From positions 411,731 to 475,730 of the forward strand of contig JACTVG010000001.1 of assembly GCA_015660965.1 (NCBI GenBank): a stretch of 64,000 nt of DNA. Direction: 5' to 3'. Source of the DNA: Methanoregulaceae archaeon. Lineage in GTDB: Archaea > Halobacteriota > Methanomicrobia > Methanomicrobiales > Methanospirillaceae. The notes under the pieces were generated by a model. That model ran no database searches. It saw only the letters and a program-made list of their open reading frames with translations, and was not told the origin of the DNA. Positions within the stretch are counted from its first letter, which is position 1. Every line of letters starts with the position of its first letter. The position numbers were made by a program, and so were the translations under genes. Below, one piece after another: positions 14,303 through 24,585 of the stretch.

Positions 14303-16966
14303 TTAGGTTTCTTTTAATCCACGGATAAAGTGTCCAGTGGTTATCCCGCCTCGAGCAATTTCTTTGACATTATTCTTGAGCTGAATGAGACGTTTATGTG
14401 TATGTCGGTCATTTTTTTTAGCTGCGATGATTGCTTCTTGATAGATGCGAACCATTTGATCAGTATACATTGCAGTCCTACCTCGAGCATCAATTGCTAT
14501 TGAACCAATTCCAATTTCCATAATGTAGGATATATGGTCAATAAGACAGGTTTCCATCGCATTAAAAATGTGAGTTCGGGATTTACTATCAGTATAAATG
14601 GGAAATACCCGTCCAGTAGAATCGCGTAATCCAATAAACTTGGAATTTGCTAGTTCCTTTCGTGAAACTGTATTGCAGTGGAGTAAATAATCTACAAGAT
14701 TGTCTTCAGAGATCATCAATTCAGAGCTACCTTGAACAATCATCTCAAGGTTAACATCACATCCATTAGCAATTACGAGACTAATCAAATCTCGGATCTC
14801 AGAACCAGAAAGTTCTGGCGAAATTGCAAGCTTGGAGAACTGTGAAGACAGTTGCAGTGCAGTTCGATGGTTGAAAACATTTAGTCCAACAGAACCGACA
14901 AGGTGAATTTCTGGAGCATATCGTTTTACTGCACATGCAGATCCTACACTTTCCACCATACAGGAATTAGGTCCTTTTTTATACAGTGACTGAATTAAAG
15001 AGCAAACGCTATTAATTTCTTTTGTATCGAGTATTCGAGGTAATTTCCAAACTAGTGTGATACCTGTATCATGACAGATATCAAGTGCCGACGTAATTTC
15101 CTTTTTGATTAAACTAATACCAGTATCACCGTAAGTTGAACTCATCTTATTTGTAAAATCAGGTTCGAAATAGATCGTATCGCATCCTGCTACCGCAGCT
15201 GCTCTGACACTATCAAGGCAATCCGTGTAAATCGCCAGTTTTAGGATTTTGTTCTCATGGGTTGAATGCACTGGCAAAGGGGTACTTAACTGATGTTTCA
15301 GGGTTTTCCAGCGTTTCTCCGCTTGTTGTATAGATTCAATTGAAGGCCGTGAAGCAGAAATGAGGGCTTCTTCAACCTGTTTAAGAAATTCTCGACGTAT
15401 ACGATTTAGTTCTGCGATTGGTGCAAATAAGCCACCTGAATAATCAATCTTAACTTTTCGGATAGTAAATGGAGTTCCGCCGGTTTTTCGGAGATGTTCT
15501 TCAAACATTTCCGTTGTTAGAGGTCTCGTCTTGGCATTTGATAACTGAACTGATGAGATATATGTAACTTTTACAGGGTTTCCGTTTCTCGGTTCAATGA
15601 TACCTTCTAACAATGGAATGCCAGTATCGGTCACTTGCACAGAAAGATCAATAGGAATAGGCGTTCGTAAAGAAAATGTGGAGGTTGAAATAATTTGATG
15701 TGCTCGAGTTGTTTGTGCTGTACTTGATGTCAGATAGACATACGTTCCACGTCGAACAGGACGTGGAATGGAGAATGTAATATTTCTTTTATCGGTTTGG
15801 GGTTTGGTATTCAGATAGAATCCGATCTCATCGTTTATATGATTCGGGTCGCGAAGGAGCAATCCGTCCCCAGTTGAGAGGATTATCGGTATTGTTGTGT
15901 CGATTATGACCTCATTGTTGTCTTTGTTGCATTCCGATACCCGTCCAATTAAAAGGCCTCGATTATCAGGTTGATCTCTACCCATTAACTTTTGTTCTCT
16001 CTCACCGAAGAGATATCCTGACGTGAACTCCCTATTAAATGCAAGTGCAAGATTTTGTATTTCAGTTTCTCTTGGCACCCACTTGTTGTTAATAGCAATC
16101 GTATCAAGTGCCTGTCGGTACGTAGATACCACGATAGCAACGTATTCTGGTGATTTCATTCGACCTTCAATTTTTAGAGATACAATGGGTGATTGGATCA
16201 GCTTGTTTAGCTTCGGATACGTGCAAAGGTCTTTTGGTGAAAGAAGATAGCGTTCTGGATTTGGAATATCTCTCTCCTGAAAAGGACGCCCGTATTTATC
16301 TAATTCTCCGAAAACGAAAGTGTACGGTTTTCTACAGGGCTGTGCGCACATCCCTCGGTTTCCGCTCCTCCCTCCAATCAACGAAGAGAACAGGCACTGT
16401 CCAGAGTAACAATAACAGAGCGCTCCATGTGCGAATATCTCAAGTCCTATTTCTGTATTCTTCGTTTCATTTGCAATTGTCTTAATCTCATCTATGGATA
16501 GTTCTCTTGCGAGCACTACACGGGAAAAACCCTGTTCAATAGCCCACTTGACCCCATCGACATTATTGATTGTCATCTGGGTAGAGGCGTGGAGGGGGAG
16601 ATTAGGCACAATTTCTTTAGCTATTTTTGTGATCCCGATATCTTGGATAAGAACAGCGTCAACCCCGATTTCGTAAAGCCAAAGGAGATATTCCCCAATA
16701 TGGGAAAGTTCTCGATCATGAACCAAGGTATTTACAGTTACATACACTTTAACACCTCGTGTATGCGCAAAGGTAACTGCATCGACAATCTCTTTCTCAG
16801 TAAAATTTTGTGCAAATTGCCGGGCGCCAAACTTTTTGCCACTTAAATATACTGCATCCGCTCCGGCTGCAATGGCTGCATGAAATGCTTCAGGGGAACC
16901 TGCCGGTGCAAGGAGTTCTGGAATGCGAATTTTTTTGTCATATAAGGGCAATTGCGTCATTTGCAT
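14303..16966 (-). CDS. U32 family peptidase-like protein, double length with DUF3656-like part
   Basis: This 887-residue protein is built of an N-terminal U32 domain (about 15-330), a middle part resembling the DUF3656/collagenase-like segment (about 400-520), and a second U32-like half (about 570-860). The U32 Cys set is visible at C184, C191, C207 and C211. In U32 proteins such as RlhA, TrhP and UbiU/V these bind an Fe-S cluster for hydroxylation of RNA or quinone precursors. By this relation an RNA-modifying role is more likely than proteolysis. A related long form (YdcP/RlhA) acts on 23S rRNA in bacteria. The stop and the start of the upstream membrane gene are 4 bases apart, so the two are probably co-transcribed. 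Confidence 0.85.
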   Translation of the reverse strand: MQMTQLPLYDKKIRIPELLAPAGSPEAFHAAIAAGADAVYLSGKKFGARQFAQNFTEKEIVDAVTFAHTRGVKVYVTVNTLVHDRELSHIGEYLLWLYEIGVDAVLIQDIGITKIAKEIVPNLPLHASTQMTINNVDGVKWAIEQGFSRVVLARELSIDEIKTIANETKNTEIGLEIFAHGALCYCYSGQCLFSSLIGGRSGNRGMCAQPCRKPYTFVFGELDKYGRPFQERDIPNPERYLLSPKDLCTYPKLNKLIQSPIVSLKIEGRMKSPEYVAIVVSTYRQALDTIAINNKWVPRETEIQNLALAFNREFTSGYLFGEREQKLMGRDQPDNRGLLIGRVSECNKDNNEVIIDTTIPIILSTGDGLLLRDPNHINDEIGFYLNTKPQTDKRNITFSIPRPVRRGTYVYLTSSTAQTTRAHQIISTSTFSLRTPIPIDLSVQVTDTGIPLLEGIIEPRNGNPVKVTYISSVQLSNAKTRPLTTEMFEEHLRKTGGTPFTIRKVKIDYSGGLFAPIAELNRIRREFLKQVEEALISASRPSIESIQQAEKRWKTLKHQLSTPLPVHSTHENKILKLAIYTDCLDSVRAAAVAGCDTIYFEPDFTNKMSSTYGDTGISLIKKEITSALDICHDTGITLVWKLPRILDTKEINSVCSLIQSLYKKGPNSCMVESVGSACAVKRYAPEIHLVGSVGLNVFNHRTALQLSSQFSKLAISPELSGSEIRDLISLVIANGCDVNLEMIVQGSSELMISEDNLVDYLLHCNTVSRKELANSKFIGLRDSTGRVFPIYTDSKSRTHIFNAMETCLIDHISYIMEIGIGSIAIDARGRTAMYTDQMVRIYQEAIIAAKKNDRHTHKRLIQLKNNVKEIARGGITTGHFIRGLKET

Positions 16967-16970
16967 TCAA

Positions 16971-17507
16971 CTACCGAAATAATAGAACGATAATTCCCAT
17001 AGAGAAAAGTGCTGTAATGATAGAAATCGTGATGTATCCCGTCATTATCGTTAAGATGGAAAAATCTCGGCGCCAGCCAAAAACCCATACGATGGGAGGA
17101 CAAACGTAAAATCCCAGTATCATGACGCAGGGTATTAGCCCATACATACCATACTTTGAAAGAACCTTTGATTCTTTCGCTCGCTCACTAGATTTTTTAA
17201 GAAAGTTAGAAACCTTTTCAGAGTGTTCACCAAACGTATCAAAGATATCAAAAAGAAAGAGAATTACTCCAGTCGCAATGCAAATAAGGACATAGATTAC
17301 AAAGAGCGGGCTGAGTCCAAGTCCGATCCCAATTGGAGCCGCCCCATATTCGATTAAAAAAGTGCTTGTCATTAATGTCAGAACCGCTGGAATAGAAAGG
17401 TTGAAAATAAAAACAGGGATAAGCGGTAAAGCTATCGTAAGAAGAAAGAATTTGATAATCGCAATGACAAGATGCTCCAGATAATGAGTTACTGGTACGT
17501 CTTCCAT
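16971..17507 (-). CDS. Small multidrug export family membrane protein
   Basis: This 178-residue protein has four or five membrane spans (about 14-37, 39-60, 65-86, 118-140, 150-177). A charged cytoplasmic loop with E-R-A-K-E-S-K-V-L-S-K-Y-G sits between the third and fourth. This matches the small multidrug export family (Sm_multidrug_ex, COG2426), whose transport function is poorly documented. It precedes the U32 gene by 4 bases and is probably in the same transcript. The link between the two is unclear. Confidence 0.7.
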   Translation of the reverse strand: MEDVPVTHYLEHLVIAIIKFFLLTIALPLIPVFIFNLSIPAVLTLMTSTFLIEYGAAPIGIGLGLSPLFVIYVLICIATGVILFLFDIFDTFGEHSEKVSNFLKKSSERAKESKVLSKYGMYGLIPCVMILGFYVCPPIVWVFGWRRDFSILTIMTGYITISIITALFSMGIIVLLFR

Positions 17508-17657
17508 GTGTTGTGAACAACATACGGTGTTAAAGAAATAAACGGTTACCTCAGTTTGAGGAAGGGGGTAATCTAAATTCTATCCTAATCTAGTTGCTTT
17601 GGTATTGATCAGACTTAAGCACATTTTTGGGTAATTAAAGACAACGGTAGAACAAGA

Positions 17658-18290
17658 ATGAGAATTGTCGCGTCCCTCACGGATCCCAATGACGTCGTGG
17701 CAGCCACAGATGCTGGAGCTGATCTTATCGAAGTTCGGTTTGATTTGATGAAAGGAGAACCCGAAGGGATTGTCCAAGAGTTTCGCAGACGAACCAAATT
17801 ACCCCTTATTGCAACACTCCGTTCATCGGTTGAGGGAGGAAAGTTCTCGGGGAATACCGAAGAGTGGTTTCAGATAATCAAATCGATTATATCTCATATC
17901 GATTATATTGATATAGAGAGGCGTTTTTCAACTCATGCTGATACAATAAAAAAACAGGGAAAGACAATCATTGCATCATATCATACTAAGGAGATGCCTC
18001 AACTTTTTGAACTTTTTACATTAGAACGCGACCTTCGAATGTACGGAGATATCCCAAAGATTGTTGTTGCACCTGGTGGTGATGAGGATATTATCGAATT
18101 GTTTTTTTTCACGCACGCAGCAAAAAAACCGATTTGTTTGAGCATAATGGGGGGTAAGTACCGATATGCACGCATTATTCTCCCATTAATTGGCTCCGAA
18201 TTCGTGTATTGTCATATCGGTAAACCAACTGCTGAAGGTCAGTTCTCAATAGGTGAGCTAAAGACAATTATGGGACTTATCTCAAGCTAA
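17658..18290 (+). CDS. aroD: 3-Dehydroquinate dehydratase, type I
   Basis: This 210-residue protein is a type I dehydroquinase, which turns 3-dehydroquinate into 3-dehydroshikimate through a Schiff base. Visible family features are the opening M-R-I-V-A-S-L, the E-V-R-F-D-L strand, the I-I-A-S-Y-H catalytic His strand and the L-S-I-M-G-G-K-Y region near the C-terminal half, where the substrate-binding loop lies. Its length is typical of archaea. It is on the plus strand and ends 58 bases from the end of aroC, so the pathway genes here are convergent and not one transcript. Confidence 0.93.
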   Translation: MRIVASLTDPNDVVAATDAGADLIEVRFDLMKGEPEGIVQEFRRRTKLPLIATLRSSVEGGKFSGNTEEWFQIIKSIISHIDYIDIERRFSTHADTIKKQGKTIIASYHTKEMPQLFELFTLERDLRMYGDIPKIVVAPGGDEDIIELFFFTHAAKKPICLSIMGGKYRYARIILPLIGSEFVYCHIGKPTAEGQFSIGELKTIMGLISS

Positions 18291-18348
18291 AAGCGTGAAT
18301 AACTAGAAAAAATATACAGATAATTTAAATTTATTTTTGTAAAGAAAA

Positions 18349-19335
18349 TTATTGATAGTGTTTCTGTTCCAGCAGGCGATCAAGAATCACTAAAGCGAGC
18401 ATTGCTTCAGCTACAGGGACAATTCTTGGAACAATACAAGGATCATGCCGTCCTTTTATGGAGATTTCGATTTCATTACCATGAATATCCCGTGTGTGCT
18501 GAATTTTTTCAATTGAGGGTGTTGGTTTGACAGCGATACGAACAATTATTGGTTGCCCTGTTGAAATCCCCCCGAGAATGCCTCCTGCATGATTACTGGT
18601 AAATCCCTTTTTAGTCATCGGATCGTTGTTCTCACTTCCAAACTTTCTCACAACAGCAAACCCGTCACCAATTTCGACCCCTTTTACGGCACCTATTCCC
18701 ATCATTGCATCAGCAATCAAAGCATCCAATTTACCGAAAACTGGATCACCTAATCCAACTGGGCAGCCGCTCGCTACGATCTCAGCGATCCCGCCAACAG
18801 AATCTCCAGCTTTTTGAGCGATATGGATTTCATTCTCTATCTCTTTCTGGTTTGTTTTACCGTGAATTTCTACGATTCTTCCTTGAATTGAAATACCCTT
18901 TTGTTTCAGGTATTTCATCGCTACCGCACCTGCCGCAACTCGTGCCACCGTTTCTCGTCCTGAGCTTCTCCCTCCACCACGGTGATCGTGGATACCATAC
19001 TTTTCAAAGTATGTAAAATCTGCATGTCCGGGACGGAAGATTTCGCGAAGGGATTCGTAATCTCCAGAATGGGCATCTTCGTTGCGTACGAGCATTGCAA
19101 TTGGTGTACCTGTAGTCTTTCCATTGAAAATACCAGATAAAATCTCGACCCGATCATGCTCTTTCCGAGTAGATTCAAGCGTACTTTTACCAGGTCGGCG
19201 TCGATCTAATAGTGGTTGAATATCATTTTCAGCGAGCTCCATTAACGCTGGGCATCCATCAATAACAACTCCAAGCGCCTTTCCGTGACTTTCTCCAAAA
19301 GATGTGACCCTGAAATTTTTGCCAAAAGCGTTCAT
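18349..19335 (-). CDS. aroC: Chorismate synthase
   Basis: This 328-residue protein makes chorismate from EPSP and needs reduced FMN. It starts with [17 protein letters not shown], the first signature. The D-R-R-R-P-G-K-S segment and the [12 protein letters not shown] flavin region follow, then [13 protein letters not shown]. It is somewhat shorter than the usual 350-370 residues, mainly at the C-terminus. Its ATG overlaps the stop of the aroK-aroE fusion by 4 bases, so it is the last gene of the aromatic operon. Confidence 0.95.
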   Translation of the reverse strand: MNAFGKNFRVTSFGESHGKALGVVIDGCPALMELAENDIQPLLDRRRPGKSTLESTRKEHDRVEILSGIFNGKTTGTPIAMLVRNEDAHSGDYESLREIFRPGHADFTYFEKYGIHDHRGGGRSSGRETVARVAAGAVAMKYLKQKGISIQGRIVEIHGKTNQKEIENEIHIAQKAGDSVGGIAEIVASGCPVGLGDPVFGKLDALIADAMMGIGAVKGVEIGDGFAVVRKFGSENNDPMTKKGFTSNHAGGILGGISTGQPIIVRIAVKPTPSIEKIQHTRDIHGNEIEISIKGRHDPCIVPRIVPVAEAMLALVILDRLLEQKHYQ

Positions 19336-20723
19336 TTTACCAACTCTCGTACTCGTTCAACTGCTACATCAATCCCGAAAAATAGATAAAACTGTTCTCG
19401 CGCTTGTTCTATAAACATCTCAGTACCAGTGATCGTTTTACATCCTATCCTTCGTGCTTGCTCAATAAGTGGTGTGTCTGGGGGTGTATAAACAAGATCA
19501 AAGACGGTCATTTCTTTGTTCAATTGATCATCTCGCAACGGGCTATGATCATCAGGCTTCATGCCAAGGGGTGTTGCGTTTACTATCAGATCGGGGTTGA
19601 TTTTTTTAAGTTCCTCGAAATCCCCCCATTTACATCCAAAACGTTCCGCAAGAACTTGTGCATTTTCAGGAGTTCGATTCAGAATTGTCAATTTCATACC
19701 AAGATCGGTCATAGCATAGGCTGCTCCTGCTCCCACCCCACCAGCTCCTAATAAAACTGCGGTCGCACCTTTTAGCGAAACAAGAGGTTTTCGAACACCA
19801 ATCCAGTCGGTGTTGTAACCAATAGTTGACCCGCATGCAAAGACTACCGTGTTGACTGCACCGATTTGTTGGGCTGCTTGTTCATCTACTTCGTCTATAT
19901 ATTTCATAACATCCTGTTTGAAGGGAATAGTAACAGAAAGACCTTTGACATCAAGCGAACGGGCGATTTTCATAATCTCATTGATCTCTGGATTTTCGAA
20001 CCAGGTGTAGTGATAGTTTAATCCATAAATGGTAAAGAGGGCATTAAACAGGGAAGGACTCTTGCTATGAGCACAAGGATAACCGGCAACTCCCATAAGA
20101 TGCGTTTGAAGATCAGTTATGGGTTGGGAGAGTATTCTCTCAAGGGTTTTTAATTGAGGTGCGGGAATGCGTCCGGTTTTAAAAAATGCCATTCCTGTCT
20201 CCCGAGTTTTAAAAGTGATTGAACCGTCCTGAAGAATTCGAATCACTTTTTCAGCAGCAACCTCCACACTCGTCTCGCTGGTGTCAATACAGAAGTCCGA
20301 AGCTGCATAGTATTGTTGTCGGCGTTGATCCATCAACTCAGCAATCTCTTCATGTAACGGAAGGTTAGTTAGCGGTGGTCGAGGTTTTTTCAGCAATCGC
20401 TGCTCGATAGTATCAATGTCTGCAATCAATAGAATGAGAACGCCATCTTTACGCAGATACTCCATATTTGAAGGATCAATCACGGCACCCCCGCCAGTAC
20501 TTACAACAACGTCTTGAGTAGGTAGTGTTGTGATAACCTTGCGCTCGACGGCTCGGAACCTCTCCTCACCATCCTCATGAAAAATACTTGGGATAGAGCG
20601 TCCAGTTTGAAGTTCGATTAAGTTATCAGTATCAATGAAGGGAACATGAAGACGATCTGCAACAACTCTTCCAATCTCTGTTTTTCCCGTTCCTCTGAAA
20701 CCGCAAAAGATAATTCGTTTCAC
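19332..20723 (-). CDS. Shikimate kinase (AroK type) fused to shikimate dehydrogenase (AroE)
   Basis: I place the start at GTG 20723. It overlaps the aroA stop (GTGA) and has AAGGAG 7 bases upstream, which gives 463 residues. The longer frame to 20777 has no such support. Residues 1-165 are a P-loop shikimate kinase with Walker [20 protein letters not shown] and lid R-P-P-L. Residues about 195-463 are shikimate dehydrogenase with the [11 protein letters not shown] substrate loop, V-T-I-P-F-K catalytic Lys and the N-T-D-W-I-G-V Asp, plus an NADP Rossmann G-A-G-G-V-G. Euryarchaea usually use an unrelated GHMP-type shikimate kinase, so this bacterial-type fusion is unusual. It carries out steps 4 and 5 of the shikimate route in one chain. 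Confidence 0.92.
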   Translation of the reverse strand: MKRIIFCGFRGTGKTEIGRVVADRLHVPFIDTDNLIELQTGRSIPSIFHEDGEERFRAVERKVITTLPTQDVVVSTGGGAVIDPSNMEYLRKDGVLILLIADIDTIEQRLLKKPRPPLTNLPLHEEIAELMDQRRQQYYAASDFCIDTSETSVEVAAEKVIRILQDGSITFKTRETGMAFFKTGRIPAPQLKTLERILSQPITDLQTHLMGVAGYPCAHSKSPSLFNALFTIYGLNYHYTWFENPEINEIMKIARSLDVKGLSVTIPFKQDVMKYIDEVDEQAAQQIGAVNTVVFACGSTIGYNTDWIGVRKPLVSLKGATAVLLGAGGVGAGAAYAMTDLGMKLTILNRTPENAQVLAERFGCKWGDFEELKKINPDLIVNATPLGMKPDDHSPLRDDQLNKEMTVFDLVYTPPDTPLIEQARRIGCKTITGTEMFIEQAREQFYLFFGIDVAVERVRELVK

Positions 20724-21985
20724 GACTTCGCTCCTTCTAACGCACCCCAAAAGCCAGGAAACGACTTGTTCACGCACTCTGCATTTTCGATTGTTATCCC
20801 TCCAATAGCATGTCCAAGAACTGCAAAACTCATTGCAGTTCTATGATCATCAGATGGATTAATTGTGCCGCCATGTAGTTTGACAGGTTGAATCCTGATT
20901 GAGTCTGACTCAACCTTTACGTCTCCCCCAAGTTTTTCCAATTGCTTAGCTGTGCTTATGATACGGTCACTCTCTTTGAACTTTAAATGGCTTATCCCTC
21001 GGATAGTTGTCGGTGTTGATGCCATGGCTGCAACTATGCAAAGTGTCTGTACAGTATCAGGTGACGATGACATATCACAGTCTATGCCCTTCAGTTCACC
21101 GGTCCGTTCAACTGAAATGTTATCATATGTTTGATTTACAGTGCACCCCATCGATTGAAGCAGATCGAGAAATTGCCTGTCCCCTTGCACTGAGTTGGGA
21201 TTGAGGTTTGACACTTCTACTCGACCACCACATATCGCAGCAATTGCAAAGAAATAGGATGCTGATGAAAAGTCACCTTCAATGTCATAGGTTCGAGCTT
21301 GGTACTGCTTACGATTGCTGACTTGGAACCATTTGTGGTCATCCCTAAACACTCTTGAACCGAATGCTTGCATGATGTCTACTGTAACATCAAGATAAGA
21401 ACTTGAGACTGGTGGGTTAGGAATATCAAGTTTAATCTGCCGCTGAGCATAGGGTCCAACGAGGAGCAGAGATGAGATAAATTGACTGCTAATAGTTCCA
21501 TCTATAATCGTTTTGCCCCCTTTTAAAGTGCCATGAACACGGATTGGAGGATACCCCTCCGTCTCCAAAAAATCGATTTTACCGCCAAGTACCTTTAAAG
21601 CTGCTGCCAAAGGCCCGATAGGCCGTTCCTGCATTCGTTTATTTCCCGTTAAGATTATAGGTTGGTCGCAGAGTAAGGCAAGTGATGTAAGGAGTCGCAA
21701 ACTTGTTCCGGAATTTTTTAAATCAATGGTTTTTTCACGACCACAGTAAAAATGTCCATCTAAACCTGTGATTCGGAGAAGATTTGGATCTACTTGTAAT
21801 TTGACACCGAGTGCCTCTAGTGCAAACCTTGTAAGATCAGTATCCTCAGAGAATAGTGGGTTTTGTAGAATGGACCTGCCATTAGCAAGTGCGGCAATAA
21901 TCATCGCACGATGAGTATAACTTTTCGAAGGAGGTGCAGTAAATTTCCAATCAACATCTTTTGCTAACGGCACCGTGACAATCAT
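20720..21985 (-). CDS. aroA: 5-Enolpyruvylshikimate-3-phosphate synthase
   Basis: This 421-residue enzyme joins PEP and shikimate 3-phosphate. It shows A-P-P-S-K-S-Y-T-H-R, the N-S-G-T-S-L-R loop, the D-G-x-I-S-S-Q-F segment and L-K-F-K-E-S-D-R-I near the C-terminus, then D-D-H-R-T-A-M-S-F-A-V. The start overlaps the pheA stop by one base (TAATG), and the end overlaps the start of the aroK-aroE fusion by 4 bases. It is central in the aromatic operon. Nothing odd was seen. Confidence 0.96.
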   Translation of the reverse strand: MIVTVPLAKDVDWKFTAPPSKSYTHRAMIIAALANGRSILQNPLFSEDTDLTRFALEALGVKLQVDPNLLRITGLDGHFYCGREKTIDLKNSGTSLRLLTSLALLCDQPIILTGNKRMQERPIGPLAAALKVLGGKIDFLETEGYPPIRVHGTLKGGKTIIDGTISSQFISSLLLVGPYAQRQIKLDIPNPPVSSSYLDVTVDIMQAFGSRVFRDDHKWFQVSNRKQYQARTYDIEGDFSSASYFFAIAAICGGRVEVSNLNPNSVQGDRQFLDLLQSMGCTVNQTYDNISVERTGELKGIDCDMSSSPDTVQTLCIVAAMASTPTTIRGISHLKFKESDRIISTAKQLEKLGGDVKVESDSIRIQPVKLHGGTINPSDDHRTAMSFAVLGHAIGGITIENAECVNKSFPGFWGALEGAKS

Positions 21986-22773
21986 TAAGGTACCTCAATT
22001 TTCGAAAAGCATCCCAGCTCTTTTATATCAGTCATCGTTTTTAAAAACTGAATTGCATCAGAAAATCCTTCTTTCTTTTCAGAATCGATGAAGAAAATGT
22101 ATTGACCAATGCCTCGTTTTGAAGGACGGGATTCAATGCGAGTAAGGTTAATTTGCCGCACTGCAAAAACCGCTAGTAAATCGTGAAGCAATCCAGCACG
22201 ATCGGTACTTGGAATGATAATAACGCTACACTTTTCTGCGTTATCTTTAGGATACGGGTTTCTGGAAATCCTCACAAACCGGGTGACGTTATCCTTGTTG
22301 TTTTCAATATGCTCGATGATGATGGGTAAGTGGTAAAGCTTCACAGCAAACGATGGTACAACTGCACCAGCTGTCGATTCCTTCTGCATCTCAACAGCAC
22401 TCGCCGCATTGCTACTTGTATGGATGATAGGTACTTCCAATTTCTCGAGCTGATCGCTACACTGCTCGTGTGTCTGGGTATGAACAAAGATTTTAGCAAG
22501 CTTTTCAACAGGCACCTTTGCAGAAAGATGATGGTGAATTGGCATATACATTTCTGCCGTAATATAGACTGGATATTGCAACAGGCCATCAAGAGTTGCT
22601 CCGACTCCTCCAGCTTCTGAGTTCTCAATAGGGACAATGCCATCACCATCACCCTTTGCAACAGCGGTGAAGATACCATGGATGGTGGGAATGAGCTCAA
22701 TTTCACTCACTCCAAGTCGAAGAGCAAGCTCATGGGAGAATGTTCCTTCAGGACCAAGAACAAATGTCGTCAT
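21985..22773 (-). CDS. pheA: Prephenate dehydratase
   Basis: This 262-residue protein converts prephenate to phenylpyruvate on the way to phenylalanine. The catalytic half has G-P-E-G-T-F-S, I-V-P-I-E-N-S-E-A-G-G-V, and N-V-T-R-F-V near 180. A C-terminal ACT domain (about 190-262; E-S-R-P-S-K-R-G-I-G-Q-Y-I-F-F-I-D) is expected to bind Phe for feedback control. No chorismate mutase domain is fused. Its ATG overlaps the tyrA stop by 4 bases, which couples the Phe and Tyr branches. Confidence 0.94.
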   Translation of the reverse strand: MTTFVLGPEGTFSHELALRLGVSEIELIPTIHGIFTAVAKGDGDGIVPIENSEAGGVGATLDGLLQYPVYITAEMYMPIHHHLSAKVPVEKLAKIFVHTQTHEQCSDQLEKLEVPIIHTSSNAASAVEMQKESTAGAVVPSFAVKLYHLPIIIEHIENNKDNVTRFVRISRNPYPKDNAEKCSVIIIPSTDRAGLLHDLLAVFAVRQINLTRIESRPSKRGIGQYIFFIDSEKKEGFSDAIQFLKTMTDIKELGCFSKIEVP

Positions 22774-23594
22774 CGATTCACCATATATTCAATCAGGTCA
22801 TCAGTCGTCGCCAACCCTTCTGCACAATAATCACCGAAATGTCGGGTGTTTAATTCAAAAAATTCATTGAACTTTCGGGGATCTCCCGAAACAATAATAT
22901 CCTGTAAGTCGTTGATGGAACCTTTACAAGCTTTGAGAACATCGGATACGAATGGGTTCTCCTGAAGAATGCTGCCGTAGAGGTCAGCATCTTGCGAGAG
23001 CAGCCTTCCCACAAGTCCCAGCTCGATTTGATACACAGGGCTTGTGAATGATTTTGTCTGTTCAATATCGATACCAAGGCGCCGAATTGTTTCTGCCATA
23101 CAGAGCGTGACAAAATGAGTGAGTCCCTGAACAACTGCCATTGCACGGTCATGTTTCTCAGGAGTAGTCATTGTGCATTGAGCCCCCTCATTACGGAATA
23201 TTGTGAGTAGGTTATTGAGCGTTTGATTATCGCAACGTTCTGGGCAGACAATAATGGTTTGGCGTTGAAGTGATTTTACGGTAGGTCCAAACATTGGGTG
23301 CAATCCAATAATCTTCGCACGCGATTTTTTCATCGCATCGATAGGTTTTACCTTGAGAGAAGTAAGGTCGCAGAGAAGTTGATCTTTTGTAAGAAGCGGA
23401 GTGATTTCATTAATCACAGTTACGGTTTCATGGATCGGGACTGAAACAATGACAATTTCGCATTGCTCTGCCAAGGTTGTCTTTGTTAAAGGTGTTGAGC
23501 GTCCGGAAATAAGCACATCATATCCTGCTCGTTCGAATACCCTGGCAAAAAGCCTTCCCATCTTCCCCGTACCGCCAATTATGCCAACTTTCAC
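22770..23594 (-). CDS. tyrA: Prephenate dehydrogenase
   Basis: I choose GTG 23594 (V-K-V-G-I-I-G-G-T-G-K-M-G), which follows the DHQ synthase stop by a few bases and begins at the Rossmann strand, giving 274 residues. The longer frame from 23636 overlaps the upstream gene. The NAD-binding G-x-G-x-M-G, the G-L-H-P-M-F-G-P loop with the substrate-binding His, and a helical C-terminal dimerisation half (Q-G-L-T-H-F-V) support TyrA. It makes 4-hydroxyphenylpyruvate. No chorismate mutase or ACT domain is attached, so chorismate mutase must lie elsewhere. Confidence 0.92.
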   Translation of the reverse strand: MKVGIIGGTGKMGRLFARVFERAGYDVLISGRSTPLTKTTLAEQCEIVIVSVPIHETVTVINEITPLLTKDQLLCDLTSLKVKPIDAMKKSRAKIIGLHPMFGPTVKSLQRQTIIVCPERCDNQTLNNLLTIFRNEGAQCTMTTPEKHDRAMAVVQGLTHFVTLCMAETIRRLGIDIEQTKSFTSPVYQIELGLVGRLLSQDADLYGSILQENPFVSDVLKACKGSINDLQDIIVSGDPRKFNEFFELNTRHFGDYCAEGLATTDDLIEYMVNR

Positions 23595-23598
23595 AGTA

Positions 23599-24585
23599 TC
23601 ACTTCTCGGTGATAGTTTCTTTGACGGCAATACCAAAATGCCGCCCGCCTTCTAATGAGCAGCCAAGCACTCGATCACCAATTGCAAGTCGAGTAACTGA
23701 GATGGCATCACCCTCTTCTTTCACAAGACGGATAGTTTCGGCGTTTTGGAGTACTAAACTCACTTTTACGTCATTTGATTCCGCTTCGACAAGGAGGAGA
23801 GGGCGACGTTCGATCTTAGTCCTTCCAATCACTGCAGTTTTTGTTGTTCCCTTAACATCAGCAACAAGTACATGACCTCCAATTGATAGGTCGGAAAGAT
23901 AAGCGGTTTTACCGTCTGGAAGCATAATATATGCATGGACCGCACCAGCATTTACTCGGAATGGGCGAGGAGCGACGTACGGATTTTCTAGTGTCTCTGC
24001 ATGCACTAACAACATCGACGAAGATGTGTTTCCCATAAGCATCCCTTCACCGACCCCAAGCATCGAACAGGTATCCACGCAGACTCGGTCTCCCATACCC
24101 ACTGGTTTGATGGACGTGACAGTGAATGGTATTAACTTAACCTCGCCAGCGGTTAATTTGATTAGAGATGCCACTTTTTTAACGACGGAAGGAGTTTGTG
24201 TCTTAAGTAAAACACCTGCAACCCCTTTCTCTAGAATATGGAGGGCAAGTTCTGCTTCCTTTGCATCATGTACCTTTGCAATAATCCGATCTGACTGCGC
24301 TACTAGATTTTCTAGAGGGATTACAGTCCAATCGCTCGTTGTTACAATCACAAAACGACGGTCTGCTGATTTTAGAGCCTCGATCTCACTTTTTTTATCA
24401 GTAATAGTATATTCCTCGATATCTTTTCCAATGCTGAGGTCACCATCTGGAGCGATTGTCGTCACTCTACCTAGTTCGCGAACTTTTGCAGCATTCTCAA
24501 CAATAAGTGCGTCTGCACCGTTTTCTATAGCCGTTGTCGCAATTTCCTTATTCCAGGGTCGAACGTCTACCCAGAATTGTTTCAT
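23599..24585 (-). CDS. 3-Dehydroquinate synthase II (archaeal AroB')
   Basis: This 328-residue protein matches the archaeal DHQ synthase II family. It oxidatively deaminates and cyclises 2-amino-3,7-dideoxy-D-threo-hept-6-ulosonate (ADTH) to 3-dehydroquinate with NAD+. The opening M-K-Q-F-W-V-D-V-R-P-W and the stretch G-D-R-V-C-V-D-T-C-S-M-L-G-V-G-E-G-M-L-M-G are typical. Its start overlaps the ADTH synthase stop by 4 bases. This gene pair shows that the organism uses the archaeal entry to aromatics and not DAHP synthase plus AroB. Confidence 0.95.
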   Translation of the reverse strand: MKQFWVDVRPWNKEIATTAIENGADALIVENAAKVRELGRVTTIAPDGDLSIGKDIEEYTITDKKSEIEALKSADRRFVIVTTSDWTVIPLENLVAQSDRIIAKVHDAKEAELALHILEKGVAGVLLKTQTPSVVKKVASLIKLTAGEVKLIPFTVTSIKPVGMGDRVCVDTCSMLGVGEGMLMGNTSSSMLLVHAETLENPYVAPRPFRVNAGAVHAYIMLPDGKTAYLSDLSIGGHVLVADVKGTTKTAVIGRTKIERRPLLLVEAESNDVKVSLVLQNAETIRLVKEEGDAISVTRLAIGDRVLGCSLEGGRHFGIAVKETITEK

